Assembly: GCF_001591605.1 (NCBI RefSeq)
Contig: NZ_BCVF01000001.1
Location: forward strand, 124,001 to 188,000
Reading direction: 5' to 3'
Source: Bacillus badius NBRC 15713
GTDB lineage: Bacteria > Bacillota > Bacilli > Bacillales > Domibacillaceae
DNA: 64,000 nt
Shown here: piece after piece, positions 45,061-54,390 of the stretch
Position numbering within the stretch: the first letter of the stretch is position 1
Layout of the letters: every line of letters begins with the position of its first letter
Made by a program: the position numbers and the translations under genes
The notes under the pieces: model-generated
Told to the model about the DNA's origin: nothing
The model's input: only the letters and a program-made list of their open reading frames with translations
Databases searched by the model: none

Positions 45061-45819
45061 ATGGATGTCGAAACGAAAAAACAAAAGACGGAAATTTTAT
45101 CAGATGCCCAGCTGAAGCAGCTCATAAAAGAGAGCCAGGAAGGGAATCAGGAAGCGCGGGATACGATCGTTGAACGCAACATGAGACTTGTTTGGTCTGT
45201 TGTCCAGCGCTTTATGAACCGGGGGTATGATCCGGATGATTTATTCCAAATTGGCTGCATCGGCTTATTGAAGTCAGTGGACAAATTTAATTTAAGCTAT
45301 GATGTGAAATTTTCAACGTACGCCGTACCGATGATCATCGGTGAAATTCAGCGGTTTATCCGTGACGACGGAACTGTCAAGGTTAGCCGGTCTTTAAAGG
45401 AAATGAGCAATAAAATCCGCCGGGCGCGCGAGGAATTGCTGAAGCTGAATAGTCGGACGCCAACCATTCAGGAAATAGCAAGCTATCTTGATATTTCTCC
45501 AGAGGAAGCCATTATGGCCCAAGAAGCAGCCCGTTCTCCATCTTCTATTCATGAAACAGTGTATGAAAATGATGGCGACCCGATTACATTGCTTGATCAG
45601 ATGGCTGATAAAAGCAGTGAACACCCTTTTGATCAGGTCATACTAAAAGAGGCAATCAGGGAGCTGGAAGAACGGGAACGGCTGATTGTGTATTTGCGCT
45701 ATTATAAAGATCAAACCCAATCCGAAGTAGCTGTCCGGCTCGGGATATCGCAAGTACAAGTGTCCAGGCTGGAGAAGAAAATTCTTTCCCAGATGAAAGA
45801 GCGAATGAACGCCCCATAA
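45061..45819 (+). CDS. sigF: RNA polymerase sigma-F factor
   Basis: This forespore-specific sigma factor has 252 residues. Region 2 (NMRLVWSVVQRFMNRGYDPDDLFQIGCIGLL), the KFSTYAVPMIIGEIQRFIRDDGTVKVSR segment and region 4 (LRYYKDQTQSEVAVRLGISQVQVSRLE) are all intact; strings are given in parts of the visible protein. ATG 45061 gives MDVETKK; the frame extends into spoIIAB upstream. A terminator follows at once. Confidence 0.97.
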   Translation: MDVETKKQKTEILSDAQLKQLIKESQEGNQEARDTIVERNMRLVWSVVQRFMNRGYDPDDLFQIGCIGLLKSVDKFNLSYDVKFSTYAVPMIIGEIQRFIRDDGTVKVSRSLKEMSNKIRRAREELLKLNSRTPTIQEIASYLDISPEEAIMAQEAARSPSSIHETVYENDGDPITLLDQMADKSSEHPFDQVILKEAIRELEERERLIVYLRYYKDQTQSEVAVRLGISQVQVSRLEKKILSQMKERMNAP

Positions 45820-45858
45820 TAAAGCCAGTCAGGTATTTTGCCTGACTGGCTTTATTTC
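45820..45858 (+). terminator. Terminator after sigF
   Basis: AAAGCCAGTCAGG and CCTGACTGGCTTT form a perfect 13-bp stem around ATTTTG, followed by ATTTC. Confidence 0.9.
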
Positions 45859-45872
45859 GTCTGGAAAGCGGT

Positions 45873-45901
45873 GCATGATTCTTCCTGTTCCGCCCATACT
45901 A
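45873..45901 (+). promoter_or_regulatory. Sigma-G promoter of the spoVA cluster
   Basis: GCATG (45873-45877), 17 bases, CATACTA (45895-45901) fits the sigma-G consensus GnATR - 17/18 - CATnnTA, 35 bp before spoVAA. Confidence 0.75.
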
Positions 45902-45936
45902 ACTATTAACAATTTATTTAACAGGGTGGGAGAATG

Positions 45937-46560
45937 ATGGAAGTTCCGATTTACATCCGGCTTCACCACCGCATCCGGCACCGGGCGGACCTGCCAGTGC
46001 AGCTTAGGGACATTGCCGAAGTGAGTGCGCCGGAAAACATATTGTCCGATTTATTAGCTACAGTCATTCATGAGATCAGGCAGAGAGACGGAAAGGTTGT
46101 CATCATTGATGCCATGACCGTAGTAGAAAAGCTAAACCGGCATTGGCCGGGTGTTGACATTCAGTTTATCGGGCCGCCCCAGACGATTGTTGAAACACCG
46201 CCGCCAAAGAAGAAGCTGCCCTTGCTGATTTTTTCATTCGTCTGGTGTCTATTATTTGTTGGTGCAGCCCTTACAATTATGAATTTCCATGAAGATGTCA
46301 GTATGCGCGAGGTACACATTCAACTGTATGAAATTGTGACTGGAAAAAAAACACAGTACCCGCTGATCTTTCAAATCCCTTATTCCATTGGATTGGGAAC
46401 AGGAATGGTGCTGTTTTTCAATCATTTGTTCAAAAAGAGACTGAACGAAGAGCCAAGCCCGCTTGAGGTAGAAATGTTTAATTACCAGCAAAATCTTGAT
46501 CAGTACATGATTTTGCATGAAAGGAAAGAAAATAAGAAAAATGATGAATCTTCTTCATGA
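45937..46560 (+). CDS. spoVAA: Stage V sporulation protein AA
   Basis: This forespore inner-membrane-associated protein has about 207 residues. The soluble N-terminal half contains IYIRLHHRIRHRADLPVQL and two helices follow (LLIFSFVWCLLFVGAALTI near 97 and IPYSIGLGTGMVLFFNHLF near 150), with an acidic tail. It belongs to the SpoVA group needed for dipicolinic acid uptake and release. ATG 45937 has better spacing from GGTGGGAG than ATG 45934. Confidence 0.92.
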   Translation: MEVPIYIRLHHRIRHRADLPVQLRDIAEVSAPENILSDLLATVIHEIRQRDGKVVIIDAMTVVEKLNRHWPGVDIQFIGPPQTIVETPPPKKKLPLLIFSFVWCLLFVGAALTIMNFHEDVSMREVHIQLYEIVTGKKTQYPLIFQIPYSIGLGTGMVLFFNHLFKKRLNEEPSPLEVEMFNYQQNLDQYMILHERKENKKNDESSS

Positions 46561-46978
46561 TCTCCTCCTTGCATGTGCAGGCTTTGCCGGAGGCTTGGCG
46601 GTAGGGGCTGGCTATGTTGGTTTTATTACGGTTTTAGGCATTATTCCCCGCTTGATGCAGATCACGGCTACATGGGAGAAAATCAGAAGCTATGAATGGG
46701 CGGTGATTGCGGGGGTACTGGCGGGAACACTTGTCAGCTTTATCCCATTTACTCTGGGGCTGCCGCCCTTTGTACTTATCCCTGTTGGGTTATTGAGCGG
46801 AATTTTTATTGGCCTGCTGGCGGCTGCTTTAACGGAAGTATTGAACGTTTTCCCGATTTTAGCCAAAAGAATTGGCATTCATGCCCATATTATCGCGCTT
46901 ATGATGGCCATCGCACTCGGAAAAGTGGCCGGCTCATTGTTTCATTGGCTTTATCTTGTTTATCAGCAAAGGGTTTGA
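46541..46978 (+). CDS. spoVAB: Stage V sporulation protein AB
   Basis: This hydrophobic protein of about 145 residues has four membrane segments (LLLACAGFAGGLAVGAGYVGFITVLG, WAVIAGVLAGTLVSFI, PPFVLIPVGLLSGIFIGLLAAAL, HIIALMMAIALGKVAG). It overlaps spoVAA by about 20 bp. ATG 46541 fits homologues; ATG 46517 adds eight basic residues and is the alternative. No strong ribosome site is near either, so translation is probably coupled. Confidence 0.9.
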   Translation: MMNLLHDLLLACAGFAGGLAVGAGYVGFITVLGIIPRLMQITATWEKIRSYEWAVIAGVLAGTLVSFIPFTLGLPPFVLIPVGLLSGIFIGLLAAALTEVLNVFPILAKRIGIHAHIIALMMAIALGKVAGSLFHWLYLVYQQRV

Positions 46979-47002
46979 TTCAGACAGCAAGGAGGAGTGT
47001 AT

Positions 47003-48469
47003 ATGATAGATCAAAGGGTTCCAAAAGATCCGGAAAAGATGGACAGGATTATGAAAGAGGAAATGGGCCTCGGAAAAAGCTTTGATACCGGGGTGCGAAA
47101 GTTTACCATACTTGGGAAGCAGGTTCATATTTATTATATTAATGGCTTGGCGGATTCCGATGCGATTATTAAGCTGCTCACCGTGCTGACACGCCTTGAA
47201 GGAAAAGAGAAACGAAGCTTGCATGCTGCCGAGACGATTGAGAATCATCTTGCCCATGAATCTGTCCAGCCTGTGGAGAAAATCGAAGATGTCATTGTTC
47301 AAGTGATGTCGGGGCTGATGGCCGTTGTTATTGAAGGAAGCGATAAAGCGCTGATCGTAGACGTGCGCAGCTATCCGGGCCGCCAGCCAGAGGAGCCGGA
47401 TACAGAAAAAGTCGTTCGCGGTTCGCGGGACGGCTATGTGGAGAATATTATTGTTAACACGGCGCTGACGAGAAGAAGGATCAGAGATGGCCGCCTCCGG
47501 TTTGAAATAACAAAAGTCGGAAAACGTTCAAAAACGGATATCGCGATCGGCTATATTGAAGGGGTGGCAGATCCCCATCTTGTTGAGATCGTTAAGAAGG
47601 AGCTGGACTCCATTAACATTGATGGAATCCCGATGACTGATAAAACGATCGAGGAATTTATCGTCAAGCAAGGGTACAACCCGTATCCAATCGTCCGCTA
47701 CACAGAAAGGGCTGATATCGGCGCCGTTCATTTGCTGGAGGGGCATGTTCTGCTGTTCGTGGATACATCTCCAAGTGTTATTATTTTGCCGGCTACTTTC
47801 TTTCATCATATGCAGCATGCAGAAGAATATCGCCAATCTCCGGCTGTGGGCACCTTTGTCCGCTGGGTGCGCTTTATTGGTGTGATGCTTTCTTTGTTTT
47901 TGCTGCCGTTCTGGCTGCTCGTTTCCAAGGAGCCGGAGCTGCTTCCGAAGGCAATGGAGTTTATTGGACCCAATAAAGAAACCAATATTCCGCTTGTTTT
48001 GCAGCTGTTTATTGCGGATATCGGGATTGAGTTTTTAAGAATCGCTGCCATTCACACCCCTACCCCGTTGTCAACGGCCATGGGGTTAATCGCAGCTGTG
48101 CTTATCGGACAAATTGCGATAGATGTTGGGTTATTTGTACCTGAGGTCATTTTATATGTCGCTATTGCCGGGATCGGCACATTCGCTACGCCAAGTTATG
48201 AAGTCAGTATTGCCAATAAGCTCTTCCGGATGTTTTTATTGGCTATCGTTGCCCTGTTTAAGGTGCCGGGCTTTATGATCGGCAGTACACTGATTATTAT
48301 TTATCTGGCCCGCATGCGCGCCTTGAATACCCCATACTTGTGGCCGCTGCTTCCATTTGATCCAAAAGCATTTTCCCAAGTGTTTATCCGGCGGGCAATT
48401 CCGGGCTCCAGGCTTCGGCCAAGCATTGTTCACCCTGAAGACCCTTATCGGCAGCCGTCAGAAAAATAA
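47003..48469 (+). CDS. spoVAF: Stage V sporulation protein AF (GerA-family)
   Basis: This 488-residue member of the GerA germinant-receptor A-subunit family has a large soluble N-terminal half (DRIMKEEMGLGKSFDTGVRKF, TALTRRRIRDGRLRFE) followed by about five membrane helices (WVRFIGVMLSLFLLPFWLLV, STAMGLIAAVLIGQIAIDVGLF, MFLLAIVALFKVPGFMIG). ATG 47003 follows AAGGAGG by seven bases. In B. subtilis spoVAC, AD, AEb and AEa lie between AB and AF; none is here. Confidence 0.93.
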   Translation: MIDQRVPKDPEKMDRIMKEEMGLGKSFDTGVRKFTILGKQVHIYYINGLADSDAIIKLLTVLTRLEGKEKRSLHAAETIENHLAHESVQPVEKIEDVIVQVMSGLMAVVIEGSDKALIVDVRSYPGRQPEEPDTEKVVRGSRDGYVENIIVNTALTRRRIRDGRLRFEITKVGKRSKTDIAIGYIEGVADPHLVEIVKKELDSINIDGIPMTDKTIEEFIVKQGYNPYPIVRYTERADIGAVHLLEGHVLLFVDTSPSVIILPATFFHHMQHAEEYRQSPAVGTFVRWVRFIGVMLSLFLLPFWLLVSKEPELLPKAMEFIGPNKETNIPLVLQLFIADIGIEFLRIAAIHTPTPLSTAMGLIAAVLIGQIAIDVGLFVPEVILYVAIAGIGTFATPSYEVSIANKLFRMFLLAIVALFKVPGFMIGSTLIIIYLARMRALNTPYLWPLLPFDPKAFSQVFIRRAIPGSRLRPSIVHPEDPYRQPSEK

Positions 48470-48540
48470 CGATGTTGAGGCGAGAAGCAATGTATGGTAT
48501 ATTACTTTTAATCTAAAGTTTGTTTGCTGATAGACAGCCT

Positions 48541-48572
48541 GCCGGAGAGCAGCTGTCTATTTCTTCTAAGGT
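48541..48572 (+). terminator. Possible hairpin between spoVAF and lysA
   Basis: TAGACAGC and GCTGTCTA pair around a 13-base loop and are followed by TTTCTTCT. Confidence 0.45.
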
Positions 48573-48630
48573 ATATTGGTGATAAGTCAATAAGACCGGC
48601 AGACAAAACTCCAAGAATCGAGGTGAGGGC

Positions 48631-49950
48631 ATGCATACATATGGGACGGCCTGCATAAATAAAGAAGGCCATTTAGAAGTCGGAGGAATTGATGTTGTCA
48701 GCCTGGCTGAACATTATGGAACCCCCTTGTACATCTATGATGTCGCACTGATCCGGCAAAGAGCCCGGGGGTTTAAAGACACATTCGAACAGCTCGGCAT
48801 CACTGCTCAGGTTGCTTATGCAAGCAAAGCATTTGCAGCGATCGGCATGATGCAGCTGGCGAACCAAGAAGGCCTGTCTCTTGATGTGGTTTCTGGCGGG
48901 GAGCTTTATACCGCGATGAAAGCGGGATTTCCTGCTGAACGCATTCATTTTCATGGGAACAATAAGAGCCGGGAAGAATTGATTATGGCTCTTGAGTACG
49001 GCATCGGCTGCATTGTTGTGGACAACTTTTATGAACTGGAACTCCTGGAGTCCCTTTGCAATGAAAAAGGAGAGAAGGTAAATATTTTACTTCGTGTAAC
49101 GCCGGGTATTGAGGCTCACACGCATGACTACATTTTAACTGGCCAGGAAGACTCAAAGTTTGGGTTTGACTTAAACAACGGACAAGCGGAAGAAGCGCTG
49201 AGCCAAGCATTGGAGATGAAAGGGCTGGAAGTGCTTGGGCTCCATTGCCATATTGGCTCCCAAATTTTTGAAACGACAGGCTTTAAACTTGCTGCTGAAA
49301 AAATTATTCAAAAACTGTCCGAATGGAAACACTCTTGTCAATTTGAATCCAAAGTGTTAAATCTTGGCGGGGGATTTGGCATTCGGTATACAGAAGAAGA
49401 TGAGCCATTAGCGCCATCCAAGTATGTGGAAGAGATTATTAAAGAAGTGCAAAAGAAAACGGAAGAGCTTGGTCTTGCTATGCCTGAAATCTGGATTGAG
49501 CCGGGCCGTTCACTCGTTGGCGATGCCGGAATTACTTTATATCGCATTGGCTCGGAAAAGTCGGTGCCTGAGGTAAGGAAATATTTAGCTGTAGATGGCG
49601 GGATGAATGATAATATCCGTCCAGCCCTTTATGATGCAAAATATGAAGCGGTTCTTGCTAACCGGGCAAACGATCCAGTGGAAGAAACGGTGTCGATTGC
49701 AGGGAAATGCTGCGAATCCGGTGATATGCTTATCTGGGATTTGCCGCTTCCTAAGGCCTCGCACGATGACTTGCTCGCTGTGTTTTGCACCGGTGCTTAT
49801 GGATATTCAATGGCAAATAATTACAACCGTATTCCGCGGCCGCCAGTGGTATTTGTAGAGAACAGCCAGGCGGAATTAGTCATTAAACGGGAAAGCTACG
49901 ACGATTTGGTAAAGCTGGATTTACCTTTAAACGTAACAGTAAAACAGTAG
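48631..49950 (+). CDS. lysA: Diaminopimelate decarboxylase
   Basis: It catalyses the last step of lysine synthesis. The 439-residue fold-III PLP enzyme has the PLP-lysine in AYASKAFAAIGM near residue 63, SGGELYTAMKAGFP near 90, HCHIGSQI near 200, LNLGGGFGIRY near 245, WIEPGRSLVGDAG near 290 and the catalytic Cys/Glu region GKCCESGD near 350. ATG 48631 follows GAGGTGAGG. Confidence 0.96.
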   Translation: MHTYGTACINKEGHLEVGGIDVVSLAEHYGTPLYIYDVALIRQRARGFKDTFEQLGITAQVAYASKAFAAIGMMQLANQEGLSLDVVSGGELYTAMKAGFPAERIHFHGNNKSREELIMALEYGIGCIVVDNFYELELLESLCNEKGEKVNILLRVTPGIEAHTHDYILTGQEDSKFGFDLNNGQAEEALSQALEMKGLEVLGLHCHIGSQIFETTGFKLAAEKIIQKLSEWKHSCQFESKVLNLGGGFGIRYTEEDEPLAPSKYVEEIIKEVQKKTEELGLAMPEIWIEPGRSLVGDAGITLYRIGSEKSVPEVRKYLAVDGGMNDNIRPALYDAKYEAVLANRANDPVEETVSIAGKCCESGDMLIWDLPLPKASHDDLLAVFCTGAYGYSMANNYNRIPRPPVVFVENSQAELVIKRESYDDLVKLDLPLNVTVKQ

Positions 49951-49977
49951 CTTGCCGCCTTCAATTAGAGGTGAAAC

Positions 49978-50070
49978 ATGTTGGATAAGAAAAATATCAT
50001 GCTCTTTATTATATTGCTATTATTCTCTATCGGTTGGGGACTGTACTACGTATTTTTTATTGTACAGTAA
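49978..50070 (+). CDS. Single-helix small protein (30 residues) downstream of lysA
   Basis: The frame encodes M-LDKKNIMLFIILLLFSI then GWGLYYVFFIVQ: a short charged start, one membrane helix and an aromatic end. An AGAGGTG site lies five bases upstream of the ATG. I do not recognise a family. It starts 28 bp after lysA and is probably cotranscribed with it. Too short for most gene callers; could be a genuine membrane miniprotein, but a chance AT-rich frame is not excluded. Confidence 0.5.
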   Translation: MLDKKNIMLFIILLLFSIGWGLYYVFFIVQ

Positions 50071-50149
50071 CCAAGGGGAAGTTGATTAATAGGAAGAGTT
50101 TTAGTAAGATGGTAAATGACCAATAAATAAGGAAAAAATAGTAATTTAA

Positions 50150-50546
<397 letters not shown>

Positions 50547-50560
50547 GTGAAAAAGTATTT

Positions 50561-51100
50561 CTAAAGATTCGCAGATTGGTCTGCCGTTTGGCCATGCCGC
50601 TGTTTTAATGCCTGCTCGCGGGCGTTGAGAATAGGCGAACGGTCCCTCAGCAAATGTTTGTTGCGCAAATAAGCTGCATCTTTTTCTAAGATAGAAGGTG
50701 TGCAGCTTTGATGGAAGCTGCGGTATTGAAGAACTACTTCTTTGTCCAAAAATGGGATAGCCATCTCGGCAAAGGCTTTTCCTTCAGTTATTTCTTGCAG
50801 GCGGCAGGAAAGCTGGCGAAGGAAAGCTTCGCTGTCAATTCCAAGCCCCGCTAATTCGCCTGTTCGGCTTTGAAGGATTTTCAGCGCTTTAGCTGCCATT
50901 TTTTGAGCGCCGGCAAAATTGCCTCGCCGGTGGTGATATAAAGAAACGGCTGTTTGAATCAGCCCGACCCAAACAGAATCCCGGGATTGATCAGTTTTTT
51001 CTTTCCAATATTCCTCAAGCACCTCGTGGCATTCAAAATAATCATGACTTTCATGAAAGTGAGCCAAAAAACTTAAATACGGCAACGGAAAAGAATACAT
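50561..51100 (-). CDS. ypuF: DUF309 protein (YpuF-like)
   Basis: This 179-residue helical protein has the DUF309 signature: FHESHDYFECHEVLEEYWKE near residue 15, WVGLIQTAVSLYHHRRGNFAGA near 45. It has a long C-terminal extension of low conservation. ATG 51100 follows GGGAGG by six bases; the ATG at 51106 sits directly on that site. It lies upstream of scpA but on the opposite strand. Function unknown. Confidence 0.85.
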   Translation of the reverse strand: MYSFPLPYLSFLAHFHESHDYFECHEVLEEYWKEKTDQSRDSVWVGLIQTAVSLYHHRRGNFAGAQKMAAKALKILQSRTGELAGLGIDSEAFLRQLSCRLQEITEGKAFAEMAIPFLDKEVVLQYRSFHQSCTPSILEKDAAYLRNKHLLRDRSPILNAREQALKQRHGQTADQSANL

Positions 51101-51243
51101 GAACATCCTCCCAAATTGATGTGCGTACTTTCTCTACTTTACCACGTCCCTGACCTTTCAATCAAATTGAAAAAATGGCTGGACACCGAACAGTATTCCT
51201 CTATACTAAAAAAGGAGACAGTGAAAAGAACTGGTGATGATAA

Positions 51244-51993
51244 ATGCAATATAATGTAAAAACAGAAGTGTTTGAAGGGCCGCTTGATTTGCTGCTTCAT
51301 TTAATTCAGCGGCTGGAGATAGATATATATGACATCCCGATGACGGAAATTACCGAGCAATATCTTTTATTCATCCACGCGATGAAGGAACTGGAGCTGG
51401 ATGTTGCCAGTGAGTATTTGGTGATGGCAGCCACACTTTTAGCGATTAAAAGCAAAACCTTGCTGCCTGTGCATGAGGAGGAATCAGCAGAGGAAGTGTG
51501 GGAAGAAGATCCTCGTGAAGAATTGGTCGGACAGCTGGTTGAATACAGAAAGTTTAAAGAGGCAGCTAAAAAGCTACAGGACAAAGAGCTGGAACGGGGA
51601 CAATTTTTTACGAAAGCGCCAAGCGACTTAACGGCTTTCAGCAGTGAAGAGACAGCTCCTGCTGACTTGAATGTTACAGTATATGATATGCTTGGAGCCT
51701 TCCATAAGCTTCTCCGGCGCAAAAAATTAAAGCGCCCGTATGTGGCAAAGGTGTCACGGCAGGAAATTCCGATTGAAAAACGAATGCAGGATATTTTATT
51801 GAAGCTGAAGCAAACCCGGAAGCTGTTCACATTTAATGAACTGTTTCATGAGGGAGATAGAGAAGTATTAGTGGTGAGTTTTTTGGCAGTATTAGAGTTA
51901 ATGAAACAAAATGAGATTATCGTAGAACAGCAGGGGAACTTTGCAGAGTTGTTTATCCAGGCGAAAGGAGAGGCGGAAGATGGCAATCGTTAA
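51244..51993 (+). CDS. scpA: Segregation and condensation protein A (kleisin)
   Basis: It bridges Smc heads and binds ScpB in the bacterial condensin. The 249 residues start [20 protein letters not shown], the typical Smc-neck binding domain; the middle is an acidic linker ([17 protein letters not shown]); the C-terminal winged helix is [28 protein letters not shown]. It overlaps scpB by 14 bp. Confidence 0.96.
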   Translation: MQYNVKTEVFEGPLDLLLHLIQRLEIDIYDIPMTEITEQYLLFIHAMKELELDVASEYLVMAATLLAIKSKTLLPVHEEESAEEVWEEDPREELVGQLVEYRKFKEAAKKLQDKELERGQFFTKAPSDLTAFSSEETAPADLNVTVYDMLGAFHKLLRRKKLKRPYVAKVSRQEIPIEKRMQDILLKLKQTRKLFTFNELFHEGDREVLVVSFLAVLELMKQNEIIVEQQGNFAELFIQAKGEAEDGNR

Positions 51994-52570
51994 CTGGCTG
52001 GGTATAACAGAGAGCCTGCTCTTTGCTGCAGGAGATGGCGGCTTAACGTTAAAGCAGCTGGCACAAGTACTGGAAGTGGAAGAGTTCGAGGCTGCGGGAA
52101 TTATAGAAGAGCTAAAAGAAAAATATGAAAAAGAAGAAGAGCGGGGCATTGGCCTGATTGAACTGGCGGGTACTTACCAGCTTGCTACAAAAAGAGAGCA
52201 CGCCCCTTACTTAAAAAAATTAGTGGAAAGCAGCCAGCCGCAAACACTTTCTCAAGCCGCGCTGGAAACTTTAGCCATCATCGCTTATAAACAGCCGATC
52301 ACTCGAGCGGAAATTGAAGAAATTCGCGGCGTGAAAACAGAGAGCGCTCTCCATACACTGACGGCCAAAGGACTGGTTAAAGAAACCGGACGAAGTGAGG
52401 GACCGGGCCGGCCGATTTTATATGGCACCACAAAAGAGTTCCTTGATTGCTTTGGCTTAAAAGATTTAGCAGAGCTTCCTCCACTTTCTGAGGAGTCAAT
52501 CTCTTCAGATCCGGAAGAAGCTGATTTGTTTTTTGAACAGTTTGAGCAAGTATTTGCGAACGAATCTTAA
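51980..52570 (+). CDS. scpB: Segregation and condensation protein B
   Basis: This ScpA-binding condensin subunit has 196 residues and two winged-helix domains ([41 protein letters not shown]) followed by [24 protein letters not shown] 51980 gives [12 protein letters not shown] after AAAGGAGAGG, inside the end of scpA. A terminator follows directly. Confidence 0.95.
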   Translation: MAIVNWLGITESLLFAAGDGGLTLKQLAQVLEVEEFEAAGIIEELKEKYEKEEERGIGLIELAGTYQLATKREHAPYLKKLVESSQPQTLSQAALETLAIIAYKQPITRAEIEEIRGVKTESALHTLTAKGLVKETGRSEGPGRPILYGTTKEFLDCFGLKDLAELPPLSEESISSDPEEADLFFEQFEQVFANES

Positions 52571-52594
52571 AAAGCGGCAACCGCCGCTTTTTTT
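52569..52594 (+). terminator. Terminator after scpB
   Basis: AAAAAGCGGC, loop AACC, GCCGCTTTTTTT. Confidence 0.9.
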
Positions 52595-52665
52595 ATTTGT
52601 CTATTCATTCTAAATGTGCTCATTTGGCATATATTTGTACAAATGAGCAAGGGAGAGAAGAGTGA

Positions 52666-53778
52666 ATGAGAAAAAAGCTGCCAATTGCTATCCTGGCTTT
52701 TCTGCTGATTCTAACATCCGGCACCTCCGCAGCAGCAGCCGGACCAAGTGCAGCGAGTGCTGTATTAATAGAACAGCAAAGCGGACGGGTCCTTTATGCG
52801 AAGAATCCGCATGCTGTTATGCGGATTGCCAGCATTACAAAAATTATGACGGCTATTCTAGCTATCGAATCGGACAAGCTGGATGAAAAGGTGAAGGTGA
52901 GTGAACGGGCTGTACACACAGAGGGCTCCTCTATTTATTTAAAAAAAGGGGAAAAAATCCCGCTGGAGGATTTAGTGTATGGCTTAATGCTCCGCTCGGG
53001 AAATGATGCAGCAGTGGCGATTGCTGAGCACGTCGGCGGAAGCCTGGACGGGTTCGTTTACTTAATGAATGAAAAAGCAAAAGAAATCGGTATGAAAGAC
53101 ACATACTTTGCTAATCCGCACGGACTTGATGACAGCGAGAAGCATCGTTCTACCGCTTATGATATGGCTATTTTGACCAGGTATGCGATGAAAAATGCCA
53201 CATACCGGAAAATTTCTGGAACTGAAGTTTATCGTTCTCCTGATCCGGAAGGCGATTGGGATCGGATTTGGTACAACAAAAACCGTTTGCTGACTGAGAA
53301 GTACAAGTATTGCACTGGAGGGAAAACGGGTTATACAAAAAAAGCGAAAAGGACACTTGTTACAACAGCAACAAAAGGCGACCTTGACTTGATTGCTGTC
53401 ACACTGAATGCCCCTGACGATTGGAACGATCATATTTATCTTTATGACCAAGGATTTTCAAAGTACGATCCTAAAGTTATTTTGGAAAAAGGCGAAGTAC
53501 AAGCAGGCAATCACCCCTTTTACAAAGGTCATCTTTATGTAAAGCGTGAGGTTCTCTATCCGTTGACGAAGAAAGAGGAGCAGCAGGTAACCGTTCGCTA
53601 TCGCATGCTGAAGCCGAAAAAGCAGTGGGAGGAAGATGGACAAGTACCGGATGTGGTTGGCGAGGCAGACATTTACTTGAAGAAGAAGAAGCTGGATTCA
53701 TTGCCCGTGTACTACAAAGGAGAGAAGCAGAAAAAAGAGCAATCAATTTGGCAAAAGTGGAAGGAATGGTTGTCTTGA
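52666..53778 (+). CDS. dacB: D-alanyl-D-alanine carboxypeptidase, spore cortex type
   Basis: This sporulation penicillin-binding protein (PBP5*) sets cortex cross-linking. The 370-residue protein has a signal peptide (LPIAILAFLLILTSGTSAAAA), SxxK as SITK near residue 57, SGND near 108 and KTGYTKKAK near 225. A short C-terminal domain ends in the amphipathic SIWQKWKEWLS. It is followed by spmA and spmB as in B. subtilis. CATATATT at 52628-52635 could be a sigma-E-type -10, but no clear -35 is seen. Confidence 0.93.
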   Translation: MRKKLPIAILAFLLILTSGTSAAAAGPSAASAVLIEQQSGRVLYAKNPHAVMRIASITKIMTAILAIESDKLDEKVKVSERAVHTEGSSIYLKKGEKIPLEDLVYGLMLRSGNDAAVAIAEHVGGSLDGFVYLMNEKAKEIGMKDTYFANPHGLDDSEKHRSTAYDMAILTRYAMKNATYRKISGTEVYRSPDPEGDWDRIWYNKNRLLTEKYKYCTGGKTGYTKKAKRTLVTTATKGDLDLIAVTLNAPDDWNDHIYLYDQGFSKYDPKVILEKGEVQAGNHPFYKGHLYVKREVLYPLTKKEEQQVTVRYRMLKPKKQWEEDGQVPDVVGEADIYLKKKKLDSLPVYYKGEKQKKEQSIWQKWKEWLS

Positions 53779-53796
53779 AGAACGGCGGGATAAAGA

Positions 53797-54390
53797 ATGG
53801 TTAACTTTATATGGGTAGGACTGACAATCATCGGTCTCATCTTCGCAGCCGTTAACGGAAAGATGGACGAGGTGAACGAAGCGGTATTTAAATCAGCGGG
53901 GGAAGCCGTAACGATTTGTATCGGGCTGGTCAGCGTCCTTGTGTTTTGGCTTGGCTTGATGAGAATAGCGGAAGAGGCTGGCTTGCTTAAACAGCTGGCC
54001 CGGCTGTTTGAACCATTTGCTAGAAGGCTTTTTCCTGATGTCCCCTCCGGCCATCCGGCAATGGGGTATATCCTTTCCAATATGACCGCTAATTTTTTCG
54101 GTCTCGGAAATGCAGCTACGCCGCTCGGCATTAAAGCGATGGAGGAGCTGAAGAGGCTCAATGGCGGAAAAGCAGAAGCAAGCCGCTCCATGATCACGTT
54201 TCTTGCTATTAATACCTCAAGTATTACTCTTATTCCAACGACCGTGCTCGCCATCCGCTTCTCCTATCATTCTGCTTCACCAGCTGAAATTATCGCCCCG
54301 ACGATTTGTGCGACCGCTTGCTCAACGGTCGCTGCTATTGCCATTGACCGCTTTTTTTATAGAAGAAGGAAAAAGAGGGAGGAGAAGTAA
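53797..54390 (+). CDS. spmA: Spore maturation protein A
   Basis: This 197-residue nucleoside-recognition (Gate) domain membrane protein has VNGKMDEVNEAVFKSAGEAVTICIGLVSVL near the start, GLMRIAEEAGLLKQLARL, and NMTANFFGLGNAATPLGIKAMEEL near 105, the family signature. It acts with SpmB in spore core dehydration in B. subtilis. It starts 18 bp after dacB. Confidence 0.94.
   Translation: MVNFIWVGLTIIGLIFAAVNGKMDEVNEAVFKSAGEAVTICIGLVSVLVFWLGLMRIAEEAGLLKQLARLFEPFARRLFPDVPSGHPAMGYILSNMTANFFGLGNAATPLGIKAMEELKRLNGGKAEASRSMITFLAINTSSITLIPTTVLAIRFSYHSASPAEIIAPTICATACSTVAAIAIDRFFYRRRKKREEK

Noticed and set aside
51306-51830. 174-codon minus-strand frame opposite scpA
   Set aside because: Serine-rich shadow of the Glu/Leu-rich scpA coding sequence with no domain resemblance.
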